From: Streptomyces sp. PH10-H1
Lineage (GTDB): Bacteria; Actinomycetota; Actinomycetes; Streptomycetales; Streptomycetaceae
Assembly (NCBI RefSeq): GCF_030063355.1
Contig: NZ_JASISZ010000019.1
Coordinates: 38,599-102,598, forward strand
Reading direction: 5' to 3'
Length of the DNA stretch: 64,000 nt
A model generated the notes under the pieces. It did no database searches, was not told the origin of the DNA, and was given only the letters and a program-made list of their open reading frames with translations. This document shows positions 1 through 6,502 of this stretch, one piece after another (the first letter of the stretch is position 1; every line of letters starts with the position of its first letter). The translations under genes were made by a program, and so were the position numbers.

Positions 1-1
1 T

Positions 2-346
2 GTCTCCGCCGCCCGCCGCTACGTCACTCAGGTCCTCATCGACCCGGACTACCGGCGCGTCGTGGACGACGCCGTACTCCTGGTGAGTGAGCTGGCGAGC
101 AACGCGATCCTGCACACCCGATCGGGTGATCCCGGCGGCGGCTTCACCGTCGAACTGGCCTTCCCCGCGGACATGTTGCGTATCGCCGTGCACGACCAGG
201 GAAGCCGGGAATTCCCGCGGGTGCTGCACGGCACCGGGGAGGGCGGACGCGGCCTCGGTCTCGTCGACGTGCTCGCGACCGACTGGGGCATCACCGGCAC
301 CCCGGCCGGCCGCACCGTCTGGTTCGAACTGACCCTGCGCCCCTGA
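2..346 (+). CDS. Anti-sigma-factor-like ATP-binding protein (HATPase_c), 5' end outside window
   Basis: The reading frame is open from base 2 and ends at TGA 344-346, so the N-terminus lies before the window. The visible 114 residues hold the GHKL-fold ATPase signatures: an N-box with LLVSELASNAILH, a G1-type box HDQGS and a GGRGLGLVDVLA glycine-rich lid, ending in WFELTL. This is the layout of Streptomyces RsbW/SpoIIAB-like serine kinases, which bind sigma factors or anti-sigma antagonists. The same fold closes the SpoIIE-type protein at 24034-26241. Partner and target cannot be told from the sequence. Confidence 0.85.
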   Translation, partial: VSAARRYVTQVLIDPDYRRVVDDAVLLVSELASNAILHTRSGDPGGGFTVELAFPADMLRIAVHDQGSREFPRVLHGTGEGGRGLGLVDVLATDWGITGTPAGRTVWFELTLRP

Positions 347-449
347 CGAAGCCCGACCCCCGAAAGGGACCGGGCCAGGACGCAAGCGGCCTCCGGATCC
401 GTGGACCACTCGTAAAAGGTCCCAGGCCACCCGGCCAGCAGCGTGATAT

Positions 450-647
450 TCACGCCGCCGGCCAGCCATCCAGGGAGACCTCCGATCCGTCGTTCAGATA
501 GTGGTGGAGGGCGTTGGCAGTTGTGTCGACGAACGCATCCGGGATGGCCTCGGCGTCGACCCAGCGGACCTGAGAGTGCTTGCGGGGTTCGCGGTTCTCG
601 GGTTCGCCGGTCCAATTCGGTCCGACCCCGTCTGGCCCAGCTGTCTT
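450..647 (-). pseudogene. Truncated Nudix hydrolase, C-terminal remnant
   Basis: Read on the minus strand, this stretch encodes about 65 residues including NWTGEPENREPRKHSQVRW followed by VDAEAIPDAFVDTTANAL, ending at a stop at 450-452. The NREPxKxSQVRW block is the usual C-terminal part of actinobacterial Nudix hydrolases. The Nudix box itself (GxxxxxEx7REUxEExGU) and the N-terminus are missing, and a TGA lies in frame at 648-650. It is best read as the tail of a gene broken when neighbouring DNA was inserted or deleted. The family call rests on a short segment. Confidence 0.55.
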
Positions 648-655
648 TCAGGCAG

Positions 656-892
656 CTATCCGCGTCGCCGTAGCTGATGCACTACGGGAACCACCCCCAG
701 ACAGAGCATCGCCGAACCGGCGAATGCCGCCCCGCCCGACAGAACCGCCTCAGTCGGCGGGGTCCCTGACTGGGACTTCAGGAAGCCGACACATACCGCG
801 ACGAGCAGGGAAGCGAGAAACATCACCAATAGCCAGGGAATCCAAGCACCGCCCGAGGTGCCGTCGGTCGCGGGGGCGTTCGGAGTGGTCAC
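656..892 (-). CDS. Small two-helix membrane protein, partner of the methylase
   Basis: A 78-residue protein with two hydrophobic segments, about residues 17-37 (WIPWLLVMFLASLLVAVCVG) and 48-70, and a short basic tail QLRRRG. The start ATG overlaps the stop of the methylase gene by 4 bp (ATGA at 889-892), so the two are almost certainly translated together. I recognise no family. Tight coupling to a DNA-modification gene in an accessory region is compatible with a defence-associated membrane partner, but that is inference only. Confidence 0.65.
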   Translation of the reverse strand: MTTPNAPATDGTSGGAWIPWLLVMFLASLLVAVCVGFLKSQSGTPPTEAVLSGGAAFAGSAMLCLGVVPVVHQLRRRG

Positions 893-3336
893 AGTCGGTC
901 GTCCTTCTCGAATCGGAGTTGGTGGCGCATGACTTGCGCGGTGAAGGTTCCAGGTCTTGGCGGAGGGCCGGGTTCAGTGCGTGGGCGCGTCAGAACATCA
1001 GTCAGGCTGGTACGCGTCTGTCGCAGTACGGCAGCGAACTCCTGATGCAGACATTCCAGTTCATCGAGTCCCACCAACGTCTTGGCAATGGCCCTTTGCT
1101 CGGACAGCGGAGGAAGATGAACTTGCAGAAGCCCGAGGGATTCGGTCCTCAGCGACGGTGCAGCGGTGGATGCTGCACGGTCCCGCATCCAGCTGACGGC
1201 CTCTTCGCGGCATAGGCAGTACAACAAGTACTCGGGCAGCACGGCGTCTTGATCCTTGACTCGAAGCCTGATGACGTTCGGACTCATCAGCCAGCCGGCC
1301 TGTTTGCCCCGCACCAGGGCCGGCGCCCCGATCGCTCCAGAGCGGATACAAACGATGTCGCCCTCCTCGAGACTGAAGGCCGACAGGCGGTGCGCAGTCT
1401 CGCCGGAGACCAGAACGTTCCGCGCGTCACTGATGCGTCCGTCCTTGAGATGTCGGGGAAAGACCACGGGGACGTCGCCATCAGCCGTCCGTTGTGCGGC
1501 ACCCAGCCTGGAGAACGACGGACCCGCCTTGATCTCGCACAAGGCGACCAGCGGTACGGGCGGGCCGGGGTGGTCGTCACGATGAGTGGGTGACTCTCGG
1601 AGGCCCATGTAAGGCAGTTCAGCGGTGGCCCTCTGCGCCCGCAATAGACGTCCCTTCAACTCGTCCAGCCGGTCCCACCCATTTGCGAGCGCGCCCTCTG
1701 AATCCTCCTGGCTGTGGCCGACTTGGATGTGCTCGATGGGGTTGAGTGAGCAATTCCGGGCGAGCAGTTCCTGCCTGGACACAAGGGCGCTCGGTACGGA
1801 ATCCATCCCGGCTTTCATATCCAGGGCGGCGGGTTGGCGATCACCGGCTCGGCACGCGGCATACGCACCCAAGAGCGATTGGATTTCTCCCTTGCCGAGT
1901 ACGCGCCGGGGGCCACTCTTGGTGCCCAGTTTGCTCGCGTCCAGGAACAGCACCTGATCGCACGGACTGCCCGGATGCCGTAGCAGCCACACGGACACCG
2001 GTACGGAAGTGCCCGTGAACAACTTCTCCGGTAGGGCGATGATGCAGTCGACGACTCCGTCCTCGACCAGCTTCTTGCGGATTTCTTGCTCGGCCCGGTG
2101 TCCGGAATTGCCGGCCTTGTTGGGCATGATGATTCCGACTCGGCCGCCCTCGCCGACCATCGACAGAGCGTGCTGGACGTAGGCGAAGTTGTCATTGTCC
2201 GCAGGCGGAGGCCCGTACGGCCATCGTCCTCTCTCGCGCTCATGCGCCACGGAATCCTTCATGTTGAAGGGTGGATTGGTGAGGACGATATCGAAGGGCA
2301 CCGGTGCACTTCGCCGAGCATCGCTTTCCCAAGGGACAGCTCGGCTTAGTTCCACATCAGGCTGCACACCGTGGAGGGCGAGGTTCATGTTTGCCAAGCG
2401 CCAGGTGTCGGCCCTCCGGGTCTGTCCCCAAGCCCGCACGGTTACCACTGGCTCCTCGTCCTGATCCCCCGCAAACGCGGCTGCCGCCTCAACCAGGAAC
2501 TCCCCTCCGCGAGCGAAGGGGTCGTAGACCGACGACGGCTTCCCCGGGCCGAATCCGGCGCAGGCCAGGTCCGTCATCAGGCGGACCACCGCGCGAGGTG
2601 TAAAGAACTCCCCACTACCCAGCGCAGCACGCCGCTCGTACTCGTCGAGGATCAGTCCGAACATCTCCTCACGTAGCCGCGCCACCCCATCGAATACCTT
2701 CCACAGGTCGCGGGCCGTACGGGGTTCGAGGCGTGCCAGCGCCTCAGCCATGGTGGAGTCGACGGTGACACGACGCATGTCCTCGTCGACTGCCTTGCCA
2801 ACGTCGAGGAGCAGTTCTGCTGCTGCAGGCAGCCCTTCAAGGCGCCGGGCTCTGGCCAGAAGATCAGTCCACCGAAGGCCACCCACTCCACGGAGGTGGT
2901 GCAGGGAGAACAGCAGGTTCAGGTAATCGATGTCACTGGCCGCCCCACGAACGCGGTCGACGACCTTTCCCATCAGCTCCTGCACCACTCGCTGATCGTC
3001 CGGACTGGGCGAATCGACGGCCGGCTTGGGGCGGGGCCCACGACCTGGGGAGGCGTGGGACGGGATGTCCGTCGCCATGTTTCGCCGGGCTCGAGCTCCG
3101 TACACGATGCCGTGCTCTTCCCCTCCGGCCAGCCCTCTGCGCGGCACCGGCCGTTGATCCAGCCAGGCCAGGATCTCTGACTGCCGGAAGTAGTCCAGCC
3201 CGCTGGAGCGCCTTGGGGTGGGGAAGTCAAGCTCTTGCTTCTCCCAGGCGGTGACGGTCGGTCGGCTGACCCCTGCCAGGGTGGCGATCTCAGATCGCCT
3301 GAGTAGCGGGTCGTCGCCTTTGGGCGGTTGAGGCAT
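889..3336 (-). CDS. Fused HTH / N6-adenine methylase / specificity-like protein (type I-like HsdM-HsdS)
   Basis: An 815-residue protein. Residues about 11-40 form a MerR/AlpA-type helix-turn-helix (EIATLAGVSRPTVTAWEK). A helical HsdM-like N-terminal region follows, then the methylase core with SAM motif I near residue 270 (DPFARGGEFL, a deviation from the usual DPxxGxGGFL) and catalytic motif IV NPPF near 354. The last 220 residues look like one HsdS target-recognition half with the PLPPLSEQRxIA-type ending (LPPLSEQRAIAKTL near 745). No HsdR nuclease is nearby. I chose the ATG at 3334-3336 because GAAAGGA stands 8-9 bases upstream; an upstream ATG at 3420 lacks this. It probably modifies DNA as part of a defence or regulatory system, or is an orphan methylase. 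Confidence 0.8.
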   Translation of the reverse strand: MPQPPKGDDPLLRRSEIATLAGVSRPTVTAWEKQELDFPTPRRSSGLDYFRQSEILAWLDQRPVPRRGLAGGEEHGIVYGARARRNMATDIPSHASPGRGPRPKPAVDSPSPDDQRVVQELMGKVVDRVRGAASDIDYLNLLFSLHHLRGVGGLRWTDLLARARRLEGLPAAAELLLDVGKAVDEDMRRVTVDSTMAEALARLEPRTARDLWKVFDGVARLREEMFGLILDEYERRAALGSGEFFTPRAVVRLMTDLACAGFGPGKPSSVYDPFARGGEFLVEAAAAFAGDQDEEPVVTVRAWGQTRRADTWRLANMNLALHGVQPDVELSRAVPWESDARRSAPVPFDIVLTNPPFNMKDSVAHERERGRWPYGPPPADNDNFAYVQHALSMVGEGGRVGIIMPNKAGNSGHRAEQEIRKKLVEDGVVDCIIALPEKLFTGTSVPVSVWLLRHPGSPCDQVLFLDASKLGTKSGPRRVLGKGEIQSLLGAYAACRAGDRQPAALDMKAGMDSVPSALVSRQELLARNCSLNPIEHIQVGHSQEDSEGALANGWDRLDELKGRLLRAQRATAELPYMGLRESPTHRDDHPGPPVPLVALCEIKAGPSFSRLGAAQRTADGDVPVVFPRHLKDGRISDARNVLVSGETAHRLSAFSLEEGDIVCIRSGAIGAPALVRGKQAGWLMSPNVIRLRVKDQDAVLPEYLLYCLCREEAVSWMRDRAASTAAPSLRTESLGLLQVHLPPLSEQRAIAKTLVGLDELECLHQEFAAVLRQTRTSLTDVLTRPRTEPGPPPRPGTFTAQVMRHQLRFEKDDRL

Positions 3337-3411
3337 GCGGTCGGTCCTTTCAAGTGGCTCTGTTGAGCGGCTTGTTGAGAACGACGTTAGGCTCATCGGG
3401 GCAGAAGACCC

Positions 3412-3460
3412 AGTGCGCACTAGCAGTGCGCAACTTTTCTGCGTGGCGCGACAGTGCGCC
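3412..3460. promoter_or_regulatory. AGTGCGC repeat cluster upstream of the methylase
   Basis: Three copies of AGTGCGC occur upstream of the methylase start: AGTGCGCACT at 3412-3421 (a perfect 10-bp palindrome), AGTGCGCA at 3425-3432 and AGTGCGCC at 3453-3460. The methylase protein begins with its own helix-turn-helix, so autoregulation through these sites is a natural guess. No experiment or known consensus supports this directly. Confidence 0.4.
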
Positions 3461-3762
3461 CGAGCGAGGCGCGAGGTGGAACTAACATCCGCTGGACAGC
3501 GATTACCTTGGCCACGGGGCCATCGGGTGCACAGAGAGCATCGAAGGGCCTAAGGCACTGACTCATGCATGCCACTCGCACGCAAACAGCTCCAACAGGC
3601 CTCACGCCTCCCGCCCCACAGCCAGCCCCACCCAGGGAGTTGCGTTTCTAGCGGGTCAGATATGCGTCAACACTGGCGCGCGAAGGCTGGGACTGATGAC
3701 GAGCGCACCTTCCGAGTGCAACAACTAACTCATCATCCTGACCGGAGCCACCTGCCCCCCGG
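3461..3762. other. Intergenic stretch, no gene seen
   Basis: About 300 bases between the methylase promoter area and the end of yoeB. Short open frames here have no ribosome-binding site and unnatural residue composition. I see no convincing gene, RNA or terminator. Confidence 0.5.
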
Positions 3763-4017
3763 TCAGTAGTGATAGCGGGCAGCGAGGATGATGATCTCCT
3801 TGTCCGTGACCAGATAGACGAGACGGTGCTCATCGTCGATCCGTCGCGACCAAGCCCCCGGCAAGTGATACTTCAGCAGCTCAGGCTTGCCGATCCCCGT
3901 GAAGGGATCACGCTTGACATCCTCGATGAGCTTGTTGATCCGGGCGAGCATCCTGCGGTCGTTCTTCAGCCAGGATGTGTAGTCCTCCCAGCCTTGATCC
4001 TCGAAGACAAGCCTCAC
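3763..4017 (-). CDS. yoeB: YoeB/Txe-family mRNA interferase toxin
   Basis: An 84-residue protein that is close to YoeB over its whole length. The residues known for YoeB catalysis are in their usual places: Glu46, Arg65, and the C-terminal His83-Tyr84 in RYHY. The PELLKYxLxGAWSRRI and DEHRLVY blocks are also present. YoeB is a RelE-fold RNase that binds the ribosomal A site and cuts mRNA near the start codon, and is held inactive by YefM. The gene overlaps the end of the antitoxin gene by 4 bp, the usual antitoxin-first arrangement on the minus strand. All catalytic residues are present, so it is probably functional. Confidence 0.95.
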   Translation of the reverse strand: MRLVFEDQGWEDYTSWLKNDRRMLARINKLIEDVKRDPFTGIGKPELLKYHLPGAWSRRIDDEHRLVYLVTDKEIIILAARYHY

Positions 4018-4295
4018 GCGGCACCCGCAGCCGGGTCTGCCGCGTCCGGGTCGATCAGCCCACGCTCCGACACGTTGATGTTCTGCAGGGCGTTTTCATA
4101 CGCCTTGAGCAGTCGCCGCGCGTTCGCCGGCGAGCGCAGCAAGTACGAGCCCTCCCGCAGTGCCGCGTAGTCCTCGGCCGATACGAGCACGGCATTGCCA
4201 TGCTTGGAGACGATTTCGATGGCCTCGTGATCGTCGTTGACCTTCTTGATCAGCGGAAAGAGAGCCTTGCGGGCTTCGCTCGCGGTTATGGACAT
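4014..4295 (-). CDS. yefM: YefM-family antitoxin
   Basis: A 93-residue antitoxin of the Phd/YefM type. The N-terminus (MSITASEARKALFPLIKKV) is the dimerising DNA-binding part, followed by HEAIEIVSKHGNAVLVSAEDY; the C-terminal half with LLRSPANARRLL is the toxin-neutralising tail. The ATG at 4293-4295 is preceded by GGAAGGGG and gives the family length; a longer frame reaching 4511 reads through the operator and is not credible. It pairs with YoeB immediately downstream and should repress its own operon by binding the inverted repeat at 4316-4341. Confidence 0.93.
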   Translation of the reverse strand: MSITASEARKALFPLIKKVNDDHEAIEIVSKHGNAVLVSAEDYAALREGSYLLRSPANARRLLKAYENALQNINVSERGLIDPDAADPAAGAA

Positions 4296-4315
4296 ATGGC
4301 CGAACCCCTTCCATT

Positions 4316-4341
4316 GAGTGGTACCTAATAAGGTACCACTC
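4316..4341. promoter_or_regulatory. Inverted-repeat operator of yefM-yoeB
   Basis: GAGTGGTACC at 4316-4325 and GGTACCACTC at 4332-4341 form a perfect 10-bp inverted repeat around TAATAA, 20 bp upstream of the yefM start. Each arm contains a GGTACC palindrome, and the two centres are 12 bp apart. Known YefM operators use paired short palindromes (core TGTACA) in similar geometry, so this is very likely the autoregulatory site. The TAATAA spacer may be part of the -10 region. Confidence 0.75.
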
Positions 4342-4954
4342 GCGCACCCTCCAGGCGGGCCGAGCGACCGACTGGATGCCGCGGAGGTTGGACGAACCGC
4401 TGGCCGTGTTGGCCGCAAACGACACAGCCATGCCGCACGCACTGTCGCTGGCCACGCAGAACGGTGGCCCGGTGAGTTCACGACCAGCACCAGCGCCCGC
4501 TCCGCCGACACCGACAGGCCCGGAACCCACCCTCACCCTCCCTGGCAACACCCCCGACCACATCCGCAACTGGCGGTCAGCGCACGGGGCCGCTTTCGCA
4601 GGACGGAGCTGCCCCAAGGCGCTACCGGGGATTGTCGTAGGAAACCCAGGCTCCCTACGGCGCCAAAGCCGAGGGCTGAGCAAAAGCGACGTAGTGGCCT
4701 TGCGCCTAAACGTTGAAGCGGAATGTCCGCCAGCCGATCCTGACCTGCGGCGTAGCCCCACTCAAGGCTCTGACCAGGCATTTCCCCGTTGACGTGCGCT
4801 GGGTCCCGACGGTCGCCCACGGGTGTCCTGCGGACTGACTGCGGACCGGGCGGACGTCCGGCAAGCAGGAGGTCAGAGAGCGCCGATCCGCACAGTCTGC
4901 GCGGCCACGACCACTCACACCCGACGACTTGCGACCGCCGGTAGCATTGACACC
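4342..4954. other. Gene-free stretch containing one half of a possible attachment site
   Basis: About 610 bases without a convincing gene on either strand. The one recognisable element is the 18-bp copy of the ychF 3' end at 4706-4723. TCCTGACCTGC at 4738-4748 recurs at 6436-6446, near the other end of the enclosed segment. No integrase or excisionase remnant could be identified. Confidence 0.5.
4706..4723. repeat. Copy of the ychF 3' end (candidate att half)
   Basis: CTAAACGTTGAAGCGGAA here matches CTACACGTTGAAGCGGAA at 6485-6502 in 17 of 18 positions. The latter is the coding end of ychF, including its stop codon, and here too the minus-strand frame ends in FRFNV-stop. Duplicated gene 3' ends are typical of site-specific integration. 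The segment between the copies is 1.76 kb and holds two toxin-antitoxin modules. Confidence 0.6.
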
Positions 4955-5206
4955 ATGAGCAGTAGCAAGAAGTACTCGATCAGCCTGCCCGAGGACCTCG
5001 CCGAAGCCGCACGCGCCCACGTCGGCCCCGGCGGCTTCTCCGCCTACGTTGCCGAAGCCCTCGAACAACGGGTCGCCATGGACAAGCTCCGGGAGATCGT
5101 CGCCGACTTCGAGACCGAGAATGACGAGCTCACCCGCGAGGAGGTCGAGGCCGCCCGCGCGCTGCTGCGCCATGACCACCGACAGGTCGGCGGGGCCGCC
5201 GCCTGA
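4955..5206 (+). CDS. Ribbon-helix-helix antitoxin of a PIN-toxin module
   Basis: An 83-residue protein starting MSSSKKYSISLPEDLAEAAR. The KYSISLPEDLAE strand and the helices through GGFSAYVAEALEQRV fit a ribbon-helix-helix DNA-binding fold. The acidic C-terminal part (residues 45-75, FETENDELTREEVEAARALL) is the probable toxin-binding segment. The next gene starts within its stop codon (TGATG), the usual coupling of antitoxin to toxin. It is expected to neutralise the PIN RNase and repress its own promoter. The upstream start used by a longer frame has no ribosome-binding site. Confidence 0.85.
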   Translation: MSSSKKYSISLPEDLAEAARAHVGPGGFSAYVAEALEQRVAMDKLREIVADFETENDELTREEVEAARALLRHDHRQVGGAAA

Positions 5207-5598
5207 TGCCCGGCACGCTACTGCTCGACAGCGAAGGCCTCTCGAAGCTCTACCGCAAGGACCGCGCCGTCGTGGCCCTGGTCCAAGCGGCATCAGAGGA
5301 GGGCGTCCGCGTGGCCACAAGCGCCATGACCACCCTCGAGGCCGACTACGAGCGCATCCACCCCGCCCGCATCAAATGGGTCCTCTCCCGCATCGACGTT
5401 CACGACGTCACCAAGGAGATCACCGGCCAGGCCGCGGCCCTCCTGCGCACCCACCACCTTCACGGCCACAAGTACGCCATTGACGCCGCCTTCGCCGCCA
5501 TCGCCCGCACCGCACCCCAGCCGGTAACCGTCCTGACCTCCGACCCAGAGGACCTGACGCTCCTGTGCGGCCCTGCCGTAGAGGTCGTCAAGGTCTGA
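5206..5598 (+). CDS. PIN-domain ribonuclease toxin (VapC-like)
   Basis: A 130-residue PIN-domain protein. Acidic residues that coordinate Mg in this fold can be placed: Asp8 (LLLDSEGL), Glu45 in TTLEADYE, an aspartate near residue 92 in YAIDAAFAA and another near 111 in LTSDPEDL. VapC-type toxins cut tRNA or rRNA at specific sites. It overlaps the antitoxin stop by one base, so synthesis is coupled. All four acidic positions are present, so it is probably active; its RNA target cannot be read from the sequence. Confidence 0.87.
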   Translation: MPGTLLLDSEGLSKLYRKDRAVVALVQAASEEGVRVATSAMTTLEADYERIHPARIKWVLSRIDVHDVTKEITGQAAALLRTHHLHGHKYAIDAAFAAIARTAPQPVTVLTSDPEDLTLLCGPAVEVVKV

Positions 5599-5710
5599 AC
5601 GCCGGCCACAGCCGTACGTCTCCGATCCGACCAGGATCGGAGCCGCCCTGGACAGCCGCCCCGAGCACATCCGCGAGGTCACCGAGAACAACTTGCGATA
5701 GTCCGCCATT

Positions 5711-5735
5711 GTGTACACCTGGAACACCCGGTACC
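5711..5735. promoter_or_regulatory. Palindromic operator candidate upstream of the Phd/RelE module
   Basis: GTGTACAC at 5711-5718 is a perfect palindrome containing the TGTACA core known from YefM/Phd-type operators, and GGTACC at 5730-5735 is a second palindrome, 18 bp centre to centre. Both lie just upstream of the antitoxin ATG at 5745. Autorepression by the antitoxin is the likely role. Confidence 0.5.
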
Positions 5736-5744
5736 TTTGAGCGC

Positions 5745-6011
5745 ATGACGCAGATGCCCATAGAGTCCATCCGTGACGTCCGCGCGCACCTTGCCGAAGT
5801 CGTCGAGCGGGCCGATCGCGATGACCAGCCCACCGTGATCACGCGACGAGGAAAAGAAGTCGCCGCCGTCGTCTCGATCGACGTCCTGCGCAAGTACCAG
5901 CAGTGGGAAGAGCGCGAGATCAATCGCATCATCGACGAGCGGATGGCGAACCCCTCGGCCGGTGTCCCCATCGAGGACGTCATGAAGGAGACCCTGGCGC
6001 GCGGTGAGTGA
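5745..6011 (+). CDS. Phd/YefM-family antitoxin of the RelE module
   Basis: An 88-residue protein starting MTQMPIESIRDVRAHLAEVV. The N-terminal Phd/YefM fold is clear (PIESIRDVRAHLAEVVERA, then TVITRRGKEVAAVVSIDVLR), followed by a charged C-terminal helix QQWEEREINRIIDERM that should bind the toxin. The start at 5745 was chosen because it gives the family length and follows the palindromes directly. The toxin gene begins at a GTG 8 bp inside this gene. This is the third toxin-antitoxin pair within 2.6 kb. Confidence 0.87.
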   Translation: MTQMPIESIRDVRAHLAEVVERADRDDQPTVITRRGKEVAAVVSIDVLRKYQQWEEREINRIIDERMANPSAGVPIEDVMKETLARGE

Positions 6012-6351
6012 GTACCGCACTGTCTTCCGGCCCGAAGCGCAGGACGAGCTTCGTAAAGTCCCCCGCGACCTGGCGCTGCGCATCCTGGCCAAGCTGACGG
6101 AACTGGAGAGTGACCCGCTCGGGTTCAGCACCACGGCGCTCGTGTCCCAACCCGAGCGCCGTCGCCTCCGGGTCGGCGACTACCGCGTCATCTACACCAT
6201 CGACAACGGCGAACTGATTGTGTGGATCGTTCATGTCGGACACCGATCCACGGTCTACGACACGTGGGGCCCCATCCACAGCTCGACACGAACTGTCGCC
6301 AACCCATCTCCTCCCAGCACGGGACGAATGAAGAGAGGTGACATGGGGTGA
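6004..6351 (+). CDS. RelE/ParE-superfamily toxin with an extended C-terminus
   Basis: A 115-residue protein starting at GTG 6004, overlapping the antitoxin by 8 bp. The core through residue 85 is a RelE-type toxin: EYRTVFRPEAQDELRKVP, then PERRRLRVGDYRVIYTI and HVGHRSTVY, which usually closes the family. About 30 further residues (DTWGPIHSS to RGDMG) are rich in Ser, Pro and Thr and have no family counterpart I know. The extra tail may come from loss of the normal stop. RelE toxins cleave mRNA on the ribosome; the basic residues needed are present. Confidence 0.85.
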   Translation: MSEYRTVFRPEAQDELRKVPRDLALRILAKLTELESDPLGFSTTALVSQPERRRLRVGDYRVIYTIDNGELIVWIVHVGHRSTVYDTWGPIHSSTRTVANPSPPSTGRMKRGDMG

Positions 6352-6406
6352 TGGCGGGTGATGCCGGGTCAGAAAAACCAGCACCATCCCAGCGCGGGAA
6401 GAAACC

Positions 6407-6436
6407 AGGGGCCCGACTCCGAAGAGTCGAACCCCT
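6407..6436. terminator. Hairpin between relE and ychF
   Basis: Arms 6407-6419 and 6424-6436 pair except at two positions, with a CGAA tetraloop. It lies between convergent genes and could end transcription from both sides. It lacks a T-tract, as is common in Streptomyces. Confidence 0.5.
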
Positions 6437-6484
6437 CCTGACCTGCATGTTTGCTAGATCAGCGACATGGTGGCGTGTCACCCA

Positions 6485-6502
6485 CTACACGTTGAAGCGG
6501 AA
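6485..6502. repeat. ychF 3' end, candidate att half
   Basis: CTACACGTTGAAGCGGAA, the end of ychF including its TAG stop on the minus strand, is repeated with one mismatch at 4706-4723. In the integration reading, this copy keeps the host gene intact and the distant copy marks the far end of the inserted segment. Confidence 0.6.

Noticed and set aside
3420..3605. 61-residue minus-strand frame upstream of the methylase
   Set aside because: No ribosome-binding site, no family, and it runs through the AGTGCGC repeat region that better fits a promoter.
4342..4761. Several 90-220 residue frames between yefM and the second antitoxin
   Set aside because: All are Arg/Pro/Ala/Gly-rich without motifs or ribosome-binding sites. 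No integrase, excisionase or replication gene could be seen, so the integrated-element idea rests only on the repeats.
6407..6447. Minus-strand GGGGTTCGACTC resembling a tRNA T-arm at the possible element boundary
   Set aside because: The stem flanking TTCGA does not pair as a T-arm and no acceptor or anticodon arm can be folded; it was kept only as a hairpin. No tRNA or rRNA gene was found in the window.
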